Source: Arthrobacter methylotrophus
Lineage (GTDB): Bacteria > Actinomycetota > Actinomycetes > Actinomycetales > Micrococcaceae
DNA length: 64,000 bases
NCBI RefSeq assembly: GCF_039539965.1
Contig: NZ_BAABED010000001.1
Coordinates: 682,001-746,000, forward strand
Reading direction: 5' to 3'
The position numbers and the translations under genes are program-made. Of the stretch, positions 47,566 to 57,504 are shown in pieces. The notes under the pieces were generated by a model, which did no database searches, had not been told where the DNA came from, and worked only from the letters and a program-made list of their open reading frames with translations. Numbering within the stretch: the first letter of the stretch is position 1; the number at the start of each line of letters is the position of its first letter.

Positions 47566-47856
47566 TGTGAGAGTTGTTTGTAGCTGGTCTGGGACTGGCT
47601 GGCAGGATAGGTACCGGCCGTTCCGCCCCGTGGAGGTGACTCATGTTGCGACTGACCCTCAGGGTGTCATTGGGTCGACTTGTCCGTCCACAGGTGGGTG
47701 GCCGGTACCCGTCCGGCCCACCTCGGTAGCTTAATCAGAAGATTGTCCACCCCTCGGGGCGTGACCCATCACAGTGCTGTTCCGACGTGATTCCTACCCG
47801 GACTGGTGCCGGCCTATAACGGCCACCACCCGAGTCCATCACAAAGGAAAAGTACG
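47566..47856 (+). ncRNA. IS110 left-end non-coding region, candidate bridge RNA
   Basis: This 291-bp part of the 308-bp gap between the two transposase genes holds no gene but strong structure: GGTACCGGCC (47610-47619) pairs perfectly with GGCCGGTACC (47700-47709); AGGTGGG (47692-47698) pairs with CCCACCT (47717-47723) in a competing hairpin; ACCCT/AGGGT around 47655-47664 and CCCC-tc-GGGG at 47750-47759 add stems. In IS110-group elements the left end encodes the bridge RNA that pairs with target and donor DNA. Boundaries and loops here are not established. Confidence 0.55.
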
Positions 47857-48936
47857 GTGACCGCCTTGTCTATCGTCGCGCATTCTCACCCATTTGTCGT
47901 GGGTGTCGACACTCACGCCCGCAACCACGTCTACGCCATCCTCGACGCCACCAACGGCGCGCTGCTGGATACGCAGTCATTCCCGACTACCGCAGCTGGC
48001 ATCAACCGGGCTATCAAATGGGTGGCACGCCGCACCAACGCCGACGCCGATACCCTGTGGGTGATCGAAGGCGCTGCGTCCTACGGGGCGATCCTCGCGG
48101 GCACCGTGGCAACCCATGGATTCCCAGTCGCCGAGGCGCCGCGCATGGATGCCAAGAAGCGCCGTGGTGTGGGCAAGTCCGATGCTCTGGACGCCCACCA
48201 GATGGCCATGGCCGTTCTGCCTCTGCCGGCGGACAAGCTGCGCCGACCACGCCTTCACGACGGGGTCCGCCAGGGCGTGCGGATCCTGGTCACGGCCAGG
48301 GGATCCATGAGCAAGGACCGGACCCGGTCGGTCAACGCCCTCAACGCCCTGATGCGCGGCAACGACCTGGGCATCGATGCCCGCCAAAAGCTCACAGGCG
48401 CCCAGATCACGGAGGTCTCAAAGTGGCGTTCCCGCGAGGAAGAGCTCTCCCTGTCCATCGCCCGTGCCGAGGCCGTGCGGTTGGCCAGACATGTCCTGGC
48501 GCTGGATGAGCAACTCACGGCCAACGAGAACCAGCTGGACGACCTCGTGAAGGTCAGCGAGGCCGCACCGTTGCTGGAAGAGACGGGGTTCAGGGCGATC
48601 AGCGCCGCGAAGTGCCTCGCCGCGTGGTCACACAAGGGCCGGGTCCGCAACGAGGCAGCATTTGCCTCCTTGGCCGGGGTAAACCCGATCCCCGCGTCCT
48701 CCGGGAACACTGTCCGGCACAGGTTGAACCGGGGCGGTGACCGGTCCCTGAACAGTGCCTTGCACATGGTCGCGATCGTCAGGATGACCCATGACGGCGA
48801 AACCCGCGAGTACGTGGAGAAGCGACGCGCCGAGGGTCGTACGGACAAGGAAATTCGTCGTTGCATCAAACGCTACCTGGCGCGCCGCATCTACCGCGCG
48901 CTCAGCGCCGCGGCAATAGCGATGAACGCGGCTTGA
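47857..48936 (+). CDS. IS110-family transposase (DEDD recombinase)
   Basis: 359 residues. An N-terminal RuvC-like DEDD domain (VVGVDTHARNHVYAILDA with first Asp; VIEGAASYGAIL with Glu; VGKSDALDAHQMA with paired Asp) and a C-terminal Transposase_20 domain around AISAAKCLAAWSHKGRVRNE, with the conserved Ser in NPIPASSGNTVRHRLNRGGD (two parts). GTG at 47857 follows AAAGGAAAAG. It is at the shorter end of the family but in frame with all four acidic residues and the Ser present. Its length and the long upstream non-coding end match the IS110 subgroup, not IS1111. A short right end (about 48937-48951) follows. Confidence 0.9.
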   Translation: MTALSIVAHSHPFVVGVDTHARNHVYAILDATNGALLDTQSFPTTAAGINRAIKWVARRTNADADTLWVIEGAASYGAILAGTVATHGFPVAEAPRMDAKKRRGVGKSDALDAHQMAMAVLPLPADKLRRPRLHDGVRQGVRILVTARGSMSKDRTRSVNALNALMRGNDLGIDARQKLTGAQITEVSKWRSREEELSLSIARAEAVRLARHVLALDEQLTANENQLDDLVKVSEAAPLLEETGFRAISAAKCLAAWSHKGRVRNEAAFASLAGVNPIPASSGNTVRHRLNRGGDRSLNSALHMVAIVRMTHDGETREYVEKRRAEGRTDKEIRRCIKRYLARRIYRALSAAAIAMNAA

Positions 48937-48972
48937 CAGACATAGAAGAGTCGACCCCTAGAATCCAAGGTG

Positions 48973-49184
48973 GGGGCCGGGCCTTCTGCGTTTGCTGTGG
49001 TGCAGGACCACCGCCTAACACTGCCAAAACGGCACGGAGGATCGACCCAGACAACGTTCCGGAAGCTCTCAGCCGCCTGTGTCTTAATGGATTGTAAGAA
49101 GTTGGTTGAACGCAGTCTCAATTGACGAAGAACATTTTGAATCAGTAGGGTTGACGGTTTGAGCAGCACCCTGGAGGCAAGACT
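48973..49184 (+). promoter_or_regulatory. Right terminator arm and acyltransferase promoter
   Basis: GGGGCCGGGCCTT (48973-48985) is the likely right arm of the groEL terminator. After this the sequence becomes AT-richer. TTGACG (49122-49127), an 18-bp spacer and TAGGGT (49146-49151) form a good promoter for the acyltransferase; GGAGG at 49173-49177 is its ribosome binding site. No gene is seen between 48937 and 49184. Confidence 0.65.
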
Positions 49185-51239
49185 TTGACAACCATGCGCC
49201 CAATCGCGCCAAGGCGAACTCGCGGCGAGCCGCAGAATCCGGCACCTAAATCGACGTTCCGTCCTGAAATCCAAGGGCTTCGATCTGTTGCTGTCCTCAT
49301 GGTTGTCACCTACCACATTTGGTTTGGCCGGGTGTCCGGTGGAGTGGATGTCTTCCTCCTTGTCTCCGCCTTCCTGATGACCTTGCAGTTCACACGGCGG
49401 CACGCGAACGGCCAGGCGACTGCGCTTATCAAGCACTACCTCCACCATTTCCGGCGGCTCGTTCCAGCCGCCGTGATCGTGATCGTCGGAACTTTGGCCG
49501 CAACCTACCTCTTCCTTCCCGGCACACGCTGGGTGGACACGATCCAGCAGGGCTGGGCTTCGCTCTTTTACGGAGAGAATTTCCTGTTGCAGTCCCTGGC
49601 CGTCAATTACTACGCCTCGGACCACAGTGCGGCCAGCCCGCTGCAGCATTTCTGGTCGCTGTCCATCCAGGGGCAGGTCTTCATTGTCTGGCCGCTTATA
49701 TTTGTCGGGGCCGGCCTCTTGGCGAGGCGGTTCAAGCTCTCATATGTCCCCCTTCTTCGCTACATTTTCGGCGCAATCTTCCTCGCTTCGCTCATTTACT
49801 CGGTGGAGTTCACCGCAGTCAACCAGTCACAGGCGTACTTCTCCACCCTGGCAAGGCTGTGGGAGTTCGCCCTCGGCACGCTCCTGGCTCTGTACTTGCC
49901 GTCGTTGAAACTCCCGAAGACGCTGCAGATCGTCCTTAGCTGGGTCGGCATCATCGCCATGCTCAGTTGCGGCCTGATCCTCAACGTCGAGACGGCGTTC
50001 CCCGGATGGGTGGCGTTATGGCCCACGTTGGCCGCAGCTTGCATTCTCGCGGCGGGCAACACGGGAAGCCGTTTCGGTGCGGACCGCATCCTTAGTTCCA
50101 AACCGCTCGTCCGCATGGGAAGCAACTCCTACGCGCTGTATCTATGGCACTGGCCGATCCTGGTCATTTACTTGGCCTGGTCGAACAAGACCCACGCCGG
50201 CTGGTTGTCCGGAAGCGTGATCATTATCGCCGCTTTCGTCCTGGCAGTCCTGACCACGAGGTTTGTCGAGAAGCCATGGCGGGAATGGCGCTGGCCGGAG
50301 GTGAACCGGCGACGAAGCGCGATTGCGCTTGTGGCCGCCGCGACGGTGGCGATCGTTCCGCTCGCGGGATGGCGCTTCCAAATCGACCAGAGCAACCAGG
50401 CCCTCCTTGCCAACATGGATGCCCGCAACCCTGGTGCGGCTGCCGTTGGCGGGGCCTTCGTCTACACTCCGGATCCGGGCATTCCCCTCGTTCCGGCCAT
50501 GACCGCCATCGACGCTGACTGGCCCGTATTCCCGAAGGCGTGCACCGGCGGGAGCGACCCGAACGACTTCGTGAACCGATGCACCAACGGGATTAAGAAT
50601 GGAACCAAGTCAGTTGTGGTCATCGGCAATTCCCATGCCCACGTGTTGAACACGCCGTTGCTCACTATGGCCCAGAAGAACAACTGGAGCCTCACCTCAA
50701 TCACCAAGGGCTATTGCCCGCTGACCGAGAACACCTCGGACGATGTCACGCAGTCGTGTGTTGACTTCAACACGGCCACGCTGGCGGAGGTCCTCAAGAT
50801 GAAGCCCGACGTCGTCGTGACCACCAGTACCCGCACGAACGTGGATCCCAACGTGACTGAGCGGGTCGATCCCGGCTTTGTGTCGGAGGTCAAGACCCTC
50901 AACGATGCCGGCATCGAAGTTGTTGCCCTCAGGGATACGCCACGTCCGGCCCAGCCGGTCCCGGCGTGCCTCGAGAAAAACCGGACGGCGTATGTCGCCT
51001 GCGGTTCGCAGCGGGACCAGATCTATGCCCAGGATTCGCCGACGGCAGCGGTGGCTGCGCAGCTGCCGGACACCAAGTTCCTTGATCTCACGAAGTACTT
51101 CTGTCCGGACGCGAATTGCCCTGCTGTGATCGGCAACGTGATTGTCTACAAGGACGACAACCATGTGTCGGCCACCTACATGAAGACTTTGGAGCCATAC
51201 TTCGAGAAGGCGTTCATGGCGGCCACCGGGTGGAGCTAG
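49185..51239 (+). CDS. Acyltransferase-3/SGNH O-acyltransferase (OafA-like)
   Basis: 684-residue membrane enzyme that probably O-acetylates a surface glycan. The AT3 domain (about 25-370) opens with FRPEIQGLRSVAVLMVVTYH (Arg-x10-His pattern) and about ten TM segments including LQHFWSLSIQGQVFIVWPL. The extracytoplasmic SGNH domain (about 440-684) has VVVIGNSHAHVL, with the Ser nucleophile, and the terminal DDNHVSATYM, the Asp-x-x-His pair. TTG at 49185 is 7 nt from GGAGG; ATG at 49194 is an alternative with poor spacing. Acceptor unknown. The GT39/GT2 pair 40 kb away is another envelope-sugar system. Confidence 0.9.
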   Translation: MTTMRPIAPRRTRGEPQNPAPKSTFRPEIQGLRSVAVLMVVTYHIWFGRVSGGVDVFLLVSAFLMTLQFTRRHANGQATALIKHYLHHFRRLVPAAVIVIVGTLAATYLFLPGTRWVDTIQQGWASLFYGENFLLQSLAVNYYASDHSAASPLQHFWSLSIQGQVFIVWPLIFVGAGLLARRFKLSYVPLLRYIFGAIFLASLIYSVEFTAVNQSQAYFSTLARLWEFALGTLLALYLPSLKLPKTLQIVLSWVGIIAMLSCGLILNVETAFPGWVALWPTLAAACILAAGNTGSRFGADRILSSKPLVRMGSNSYALYLWHWPILVIYLAWSNKTHAGWLSGSVIIIAAFVLAVLTTRFVEKPWREWRWPEVNRRRSAIALVAAATVAIVPLAGWRFQIDQSNQALLANMDARNPGAAAVGGAFVYTPDPGIPLVPAMTAIDADWPVFPKACTGGSDPNDFVNRCTNGIKNGTKSVVVIGNSHAHVLNTPLLTMAQKNNWSLTSITKGYCPLTENTSDDVTQSCVDFNTATLAEVLKMKPDVVVTTSTRTNVDPNVTERVDPGFVSEVKTLNDAGIEVVALRDTPRPAQPVPACLEKNRTAYVACGSQRDQIYAQDSPTAAVAAQLPDTKFLDLTKYFCPDANCPAVIGNVIVYKDDNHVSATYMKTLEPYFEKAFMAATGWS

Positions 51240-51369
51240 CGGCCGGACCGCGCGACGCCGGTGGCCCCGGGGGTGCCGTTACTCACATTGCCCTCGCGGA
51301 ATATGGGGATCGGCGGCGAGGTTCTACTATTTATTCAGAACCTTTGTGCACAGGCCAGTCCCGTAATGA

Positions 51370-52947
<1,578 letters not shown>

Positions 52948-52978
52948 GCGCAACCAGTACCCGGATCGGTTTTCGAGC

Positions 52979-53011
52979 GAGCCCGCCCCTTCATCATGAA
53001 GGGGCGGGCTC
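52979..53011 (+). terminator. Terminator after guaB
   Basis: GAGCCCGCCCCTTCA-tca-TGAAGGGGCGGGCTC is a perfect 15-bp stem with a 3-nt loop, followed by CCTTGTTTT. Confidence 0.95.
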
Positions 53012-53060
53012 CTTGTTTTCCCTGCCGGTACATGGCGCCGCACTGGGATAACCTAGAGCA

Positions 53061-54197
53061 GTGACTTATGAGATTGAGATTGGCCGTGGCAAGCGTGGGC
53101 GTCGTGCCTACTCCCTGGATGACATTGCGATCGTCCCCAACCGCCGGACGCGCGACCCCAAGGACGTCTCCGTCTCATGGCAGATTGACGCCTACCAGTT
53201 TGAGATGCCTGTCATCGCGGCACCCATGGACTCTGCGATGTCGCCGGAAACGGCCATCGCCCTTGGCAAGCTCGGAGGTCTGGGCGTTCTGGATCTCGAG
53301 GGCTTGTGGACGCGCTACGAGGACCCTCAGTCCGTACTGGATGAGATCTCTGCCCTTGAGGATGAAACGGCCAGCCCCGCGGTGACGCGTCGCATGCAGG
53401 ACCTTTATAAGGCTCCCATCCAGCCCGAACTGATCACCAGCAGGCTTGCGGAAATCCGCGCTTCCGGCGTGACCGTGGCGGGTTCGTTGACGCCGCAGCG
53501 CACCCAGGAGCACTACAAGACCGTAGTTGCTGCCGGCGTCGACATTTTTGTCATTCGGGGCACCACGGTCTCGGCTGAACACGTTTCCAAGAACCACGAG
53601 CCATTGAACCTCAAGCAGTTCATTTACGAGCTCGACGTCCCGGTGATCGTTGGCGGAGCCGCCGGCTACACCCCGGCCCTGCACCTGATGCGTACCGGCG
53701 CGGCCGGCGTCCTCGTGGGCTTCGGCGGCGGGGCAACGACCACCACGCGCCGTGCACTCGGCATCCACTCGCCCATGGCTTCGGCCATCTCCGACGTCGC
53801 CGCCGCCCGCCGCGACTACATGGATGAGTCCGGTGGACGTTATGTGCACGTCATCGCCGACGGCGGAATGGGCTCGTCGGGCGACATCGTCAAAGCCATC
53901 GCCATGGGCGCCGACGCCGTCATGCTCGGCAGCGCTCTGGCCCGTGCCGAAGAAGCTCCGGGCAAGGGCTGGCACTGGGGCCAGGAAGCCCACCACCTCG
54001 AGCTGCCCCGCGGCGACAGGGTCAACGTCGGCACCGTCGGTCCGCTCGAGGAAGTGCTCTTCGGACCGGGCCATCACACCAACGGCACCTCCAACCTGAT
54101 TGGCGCGTTGCGCCGTTCCATGGCAACCACGGGTTATTCGGACCTGAAGGAATTCCAGCGGGTCGACGTCGTCGTCTCGCCTTACGAGGGCCAGTAG
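53061..54197 (+). CDS. guaB3: GuaB3 family IMPDH-related protein
   Basis: 378-residue (beta/alpha)8 protein of the actinobacterial GuaB3 family, without CBS domains. It has YSLDDIAIVPNRRTRDP, VIAAPMDSAMSPETA, IVGGAAGYTPAL and VHVIADGGMGSSGDIVKAI. The loop corresponding to GPGSICTTR in GuaB reads GFGGGATTTTR, so Thr227 stands at the position of the catalytic Cys. It is therefore doubtful that it is a normal IMP dehydrogenase. TAACCT (53049-53054) lies 6 nt before the GTG, indicating a leaderless transcript separate from guaB, which ends in a terminator. Confidence 0.88.
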   Translation: MTYEIEIGRGKRGRRAYSLDDIAIVPNRRTRDPKDVSVSWQIDAYQFEMPVIAAPMDSAMSPETAIALGKLGGLGVLDLEGLWTRYEDPQSVLDEISALEDETASPAVTRRMQDLYKAPIQPELITSRLAEIRASGVTVAGSLTPQRTQEHYKTVVAAGVDIFVIRGTTVSAEHVSKNHEPLNLKQFIYELDVPVIVGGAAGYTPALHLMRTGAAGVLVGFGGGATTTTRRALGIHSPMASAISDVAAARRDYMDESGGRYVHVIADGGMGSSGDIVKAIAMGADAVMLGSALARAEEAPGKGWHWGQEAHHLELPRGDRVNVGTVGPLEEVLFGPGHHTNGTSNLIGALRRSMATTGYSDLKEFQRVDVVVSPYEGQ

Positions 54198-54300
54198 CTC
54201 CTGCCGAGGCCGCTGCAGCCGCCCTGCGCAGCCCCTGCCCAAGCCCGCGGACAAGAAGTAGTGTGGGGAACTACGGGCTTTGTGCGATGGGAGGCGTCCG

Positions 54301-56055
54301 ATGAGCAGTGTTGCAGATGGTTCGCAGAGGAATGATGCCGGAGCGTTGAGTCCGCAGGCACGGGCCAGATCCCTTGAAGTGCTCAAGGGCACTGCGGAGC
54401 CCGGCAAGGAACTGGACATCCTGATTGTCGGCGGCGGCGTGGTTGGCGCCGGGGCTGCCTTGGACGCAATCACGCGGGGATTGTCCGTGGGTATTGTCGA
54501 AGCTCGGGACTGGGCTTCAGGCACGTCGTCGCGGTCCTCGAAGCTGATTCACGGCGGCCTGCGTTACCTCGAAATGCTTGACTTCGCGCTGGTACAGGAA
54601 GCTCTCCAGGAACGCGGGTTGCTGATCCAACAAATCGCACCGCACCTTGTCCGGCCGGTCCCGTTTCTCTATCCGCTCACCCGGCGTTTTTGGGAGCGGC
54701 CCTACGTGGGTGCGGGCATCCTTCTCTACGACACCCTTGGCCTCACTTCAGGCCACAGCCGCGGTGTCCCCATGCACAAACACCTCTTCCGGCGGGGAAC
54801 GCTGAGGGCTGCCCCGAGCCTCAAGAGCGATGCGTTCGTGGGGTCCATCCGGTACTACGATGCCCAGGTTGACGACGCCAGGCTCGTCGTCAATGTCGTC
54901 CGCACTGCGGCGCACTATGGAGCGCATGCCGTGAACAGGATGCGCGTGGTGTCTTTCGTGCGCGAAGGCGAACGCGTGGTGGGCGCGAAGGTGGAGAACC
55001 AGGAGGACGGCAGCATCATCGAAGTCCGCGCCAAGCAAGTGGTCAATGCGACGGGCGTCTGGACCGACGAGACCCAGGCCATGGTGACGGATCGCGGCCA
55101 ACTCAAGGTCCGCGCTTCCAAAGGGATCCACCTTGTGGTCCCGCGCGACCGCTTCCAGTCCACGGTGGGATTAATCCTGAGGACCGAGAAATCCGTGCTG
55201 TTCGTCATCCCGTGGGGGAGGCACTGGATCATCGGTACCACGGACACCGACTGGAAGCTCGACAAGGCCCACCCCGCAGCATCCACCAAGGACATCGACT
55301 ATGTTCTCGAACACGTCAACCGTGTCCTGAAACGGCCTTTGACCCGTGAGGATGTTGAAGGTGTGTATGCAGGCCTCCGGCCGCTGCTGGCAGGGGAGAG
55401 CGACTCCACTGCCAAGCTTTCGCGCGAACATGTTGTGGCGCACCCCGTTCCAGGGTTGGTGGTGGTTGCCGGGGGCAAGTTCACTACGTACCGGGTCATG
55501 GCGAAGGACGCCGTTGACGAAGCGACCCGCGCCATGGATGAGCGCGTTCCCGCGAGTTGCACTGAAACCATCCCGCTTTTGGGTGCTGAAGGATTCAAAG
55601 CTGCATGGAATCGCCGCGGAAGGACCGCAGACGAGGCCGGGGTCCACGTGGCCAGGGTGGAGCATTTGCTCAACCGATACGGCTCCATGACGCCGGAAGT
55701 CCTGGCGATCATCAAAGACAATCCGGCGATGGCCGAGCCACTGCCGGGCGCCGACGACTATCTTTCGGCCGAGGTTGTTTATGCCGCAACCCATGAGGGT
55801 GCCCGCCACGTCCACGATGTCCTGACCCGCCGCACCCGGATATCGATCGAGTCGTGGGACAGAGGTGTTTCCGCTGTCCCTGTTGTCGCTAAGCTGATGG
55901 GAGAAATTCTTGGCTGGAGCGACGCCCAGCGGGAAAGCGAAATCAAGCACTACCTGGCCCGGGTGGAAGCTGAACGGCTCAGCCAACAGCAGCCCGACGA
56001 CGAATCGGCCGATGCCGCGCGCATGGGAGTCGATGACATCGTTCCCTTGCGCTGA
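54301..56055 (+). CDS. glpD: Aerobic glycerol-3-phosphate dehydrogenase
   Basis: FAD enzyme that oxidises sn-glycerol-3-phosphate to dihydroxyacetone phosphate, passing electrons to the quinone pool at the membrane. 584 residues: DILIVGGGVVGAGAALDAIT (FAD loop), SGTSSRSSKLIHGGLRYLE (split; family signature), GTTDTDWKLDKAHP, GGKFTTYRVMAKDAVDEA, and a C-terminal DAO_C domain. ATG at 54301 follows GGGAGGCG; an earlier in-frame GTG at 54280 lacks a site. TAGTGT near 54259 may be the -10 box. The PTS EIIA gene follows after 39 bp. Confidence 0.94.
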   Translation: MSSVADGSQRNDAGALSPQARARSLEVLKGTAEPGKELDILIVGGGVVGAGAALDAITRGLSVGIVEARDWASGTSSRSSKLIHGGLRYLEMLDFALVQEALQERGLLIQQIAPHLVRPVPFLYPLTRRFWERPYVGAGILLYDTLGLTSGHSRGVPMHKHLFRRGTLRAAPSLKSDAFVGSIRYYDAQVDDARLVVNVVRTAAHYGAHAVNRMRVVSFVREGERVVGAKVENQEDGSIIEVRAKQVVNATGVWTDETQAMVTDRGQLKVRASKGIHLVVPRDRFQSTVGLILRTEKSVLFVIPWGRHWIIGTTDTDWKLDKAHPAASTKDIDYVLEHVNRVLKRPLTREDVEGVYAGLRPLLAGESDSTAKLSREHVVAHPVPGLVVVAGGKFTTYRVMAKDAVDEATRAMDERVPASCTETIPLLGAEGFKAAWNRRGRTADEAGVHVARVEHLLNRYGSMTPEVLAIIKDNPAMAEPLPGADDYLSAEVVYAATHEGARHVHDVLTRRTRISIESWDRGVSAVPVVAKLMGEILGWSDAQRESEIKHYLARVEAERLSQQQPDDESADAARMGVDDIVPLR

Positions 56056-56094
56056 GCGGCCTGGGCTGGCTGGGCACACTGGAGGCAAAACGAC

Positions 56095-56583
56095 GTGGCG
56101 GAACCGCTGGACCCGTATGATGCCGAACTGACGACGCCGGAGACCGTCATCTTGGAGATGGAAGCGACGGACAAGATCGATGCCGCGGGCCAGCTCGCGG
56201 AACGGCTCTACGCCGCCGGACGCATTACGGACCTGGGGGGTTTCCTCGAAGTCGTCAATTCCCGCGAGCACCAGCTGGCGACCGGACTGCCGGGCGGCAT
56301 TGGATTGCCCCACGCCCGCAGCGAGTTTGTCTCGCGTGTCTCCATCGCTGTTGGCATCACGAAATTCGGGCACTCCCTGGACTTCGGCGCGAGCGACGGA
56401 CCGGCCACGGTGGTACTGCTCATCGCGACACCGGCCAGTTCCTTCTCGGACCACCTCGAAGTGCTTGCCACCTTGGCGCGGTCGCTCTCCAAGGAGTCAT
56501 TCCGGGAATCCCTCCGGCGGGCCCATGATCCGGAAGTCATTGCCGAACTGATCAACTCCAGCCTGGTGTTCTTCGACCACTGA
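56095..56583 (+). CDS. PTS fructose/mannitol-type EIIA domain protein
   Basis: 162-residue stand-alone EIIA (PTS_EIIA_2). The phosphoacceptor His lies in GGIGLPHARSEFVSRV; NSREHQLATGLPGG precedes it as in EIIA-Fru and PtsN. DFGASDGPATVVLLIATPAS completes the active-site side. The first ~20 residues are an acidic leader. No EIIB or EIIC is adjacent, so it may serve a transporter elsewhere or be regulatory. Start GTG at 56095, 39 bp after glpD with no terminator between, suggesting co-transcription; a strong terminator follows. Confidence 0.88.
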   Translation: MAEPLDPYDAELTTPETVILEMEATDKIDAAGQLAERLYAAGRITDLGGFLEVVNSREHQLATGLPGGIGLPHARSEFVSRVSIAVGITKFGHSLDFGASDGPATVVLLIATPASSFSDHLEVLATLARSLSKESFRESLRRAHDPEVIAELINSSLVFFDH

Positions 56584-56596
56584 GACTCGGACCTCC

Positions 56597-56622
56597 GGGG
56601 CTGCCCACGCTAGGGCAGCCCC
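56597..56622 (+). terminator. Terminator after the EIIA gene
   Basis: GGGGCTGCCC-acgcta-GGGCAGCCCC, a perfect 10-bp stem with a 6-nt loop, then CTCTCGTTT. Confidence 0.9.
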
Positions 56623-56667
56623 ACTCTCGTTTAGCTGTTCTACAGCTTGACGAAGTACGGTTAAGGG

Positions 56668-57504
56668 GTGTTGAAAACTGCTCTGAAGCCTCGCTGGATC
56701 GCAGGACTTGTCTTTGCTCTCCTGCTCTCCGGGGTGTTTGTGCTGCTCAGCCAGTGGCAGTTCGGCAGATCCACGCAAAGCGACGTCCCTGCTGACGACC
56801 CCGCGGTGGAGCAAGTCAAGCCGCTCACCGGAACTCTGCAGCCGGGAACGTTCTTCCCGAGTACCGCATCGGATCAAATGGTCAGCGCCAAAGGCAGTTA
56901 CGATCCCGCCAAGCAGGTCCTTGTGGAGGGCAGGCTGCTCGCCGGACAAAAAGGGTACTGGGTGGTCAACGCGTTTGCCGTCGACGGCGCCCCCGTCCTC
57001 CAAGGCGCAGGCGCCTCCCCGAAGACCTGGATCCCCGTGGCACGCGGCTGGGTCGCCGATCCCGCCCAAGCCGGACCGCCGCCGTCGGGCAGCATTGAAT
57101 TGACCGGACGGCTCCTGCCGTCCGAAGCGCCAGTGCCAAACGTCGACGCCGGAGCGGGCCGCGCCTCCGCGGTTTCGGTCGCCGAACTCATCAACACCTG
57201 GGATGTCTCAAGCTATCCCGGCTTCGTCGCCGCGACTTCGGAAACGTCGGCGGGCAAGGTGCTTGCACTTCCGGCGCAACTGAAGCCCCTGAATATCCCC
57301 GCCCAGCCGCCCAACCAACAGATCAACTGGCTCAACCTTTTCTACTCGGTGGAATGGGTGGTCTTTGCAGGATTTGCCCTGTACATCTGGTGGCGCATGG
57401 TGGCCGACGACTACCGGCGTACTCTCGAAGAGGACGAGCCGGACGACGAATTCCCATCCGACGATTTGCCAGAAATGACCAAGCCAGAACAGGTACAGCC
57501 ATGA
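56668..57504 (+). CDS. SURF1-family cytochrome oxidase assembly-like protein
   Basis: 278-residue member of the SURF1 family, which assists heme a insertion into aa3-type cytochrome c oxidase. TM1 (about 11-30, IAGLVFALLLSGVFVLLSQWQFGR in part) and TM2 near 222-242 flank a large exterior loop with KGYWVVNAF and VARGWVADP, in the usual SURF1 topology, and QINWLNLFYSVEW before TM2. The tail is acidic. GTG at 56668 is 6 nt after TACGGT (56656-56661), so probably leaderless, though AAGGGG is also close. It overlaps the DUF3817 gene (ATGA). Confidence 0.88.
   Translation: MLKTALKPRWIAGLVFALLLSGVFVLLSQWQFGRSTQSDVPADDPAVEQVKPLTGTLQPGTFFPSTASDQMVSAKGSYDPAKQVLVEGRLLAGQKGYWVVNAFAVDGAPVLQGAGASPKTWIPVARGWVADPAQAGPPPSGSIELTGRLLPSEAPVPNVDAGAGRASAVSVAELINTWDVSSYPGFVAATSETSAGKVLALPAQLKPLNIPAQPPNQQINWLNLFYSVEWVVFAGFALYIWWRMVADDYRRTLEEDEPDDEFPSDDLPEMTKPEQVQP

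Larger units (their letters stand above)
47566..48951 (+). mobile_element. IS110-family element adjoining the IS30 element
   Basis: Consists of the structured left end, the transposase gene and a short right end reading TTGACAGACATAGAAG. IS110 elements have no clear terminal repeats, so the ends are approximate. It sits directly against the IS30 right end, either inserted there or having served as its neighbour's target. Confidence 0.7.

Noticed and set aside
48861..49097. A 78-codon open frame after the IS110 transposase
   Set aside because: Starts inside the transposase in another frame, has no ribosome binding site or family match; probably non-coding right end and flank.
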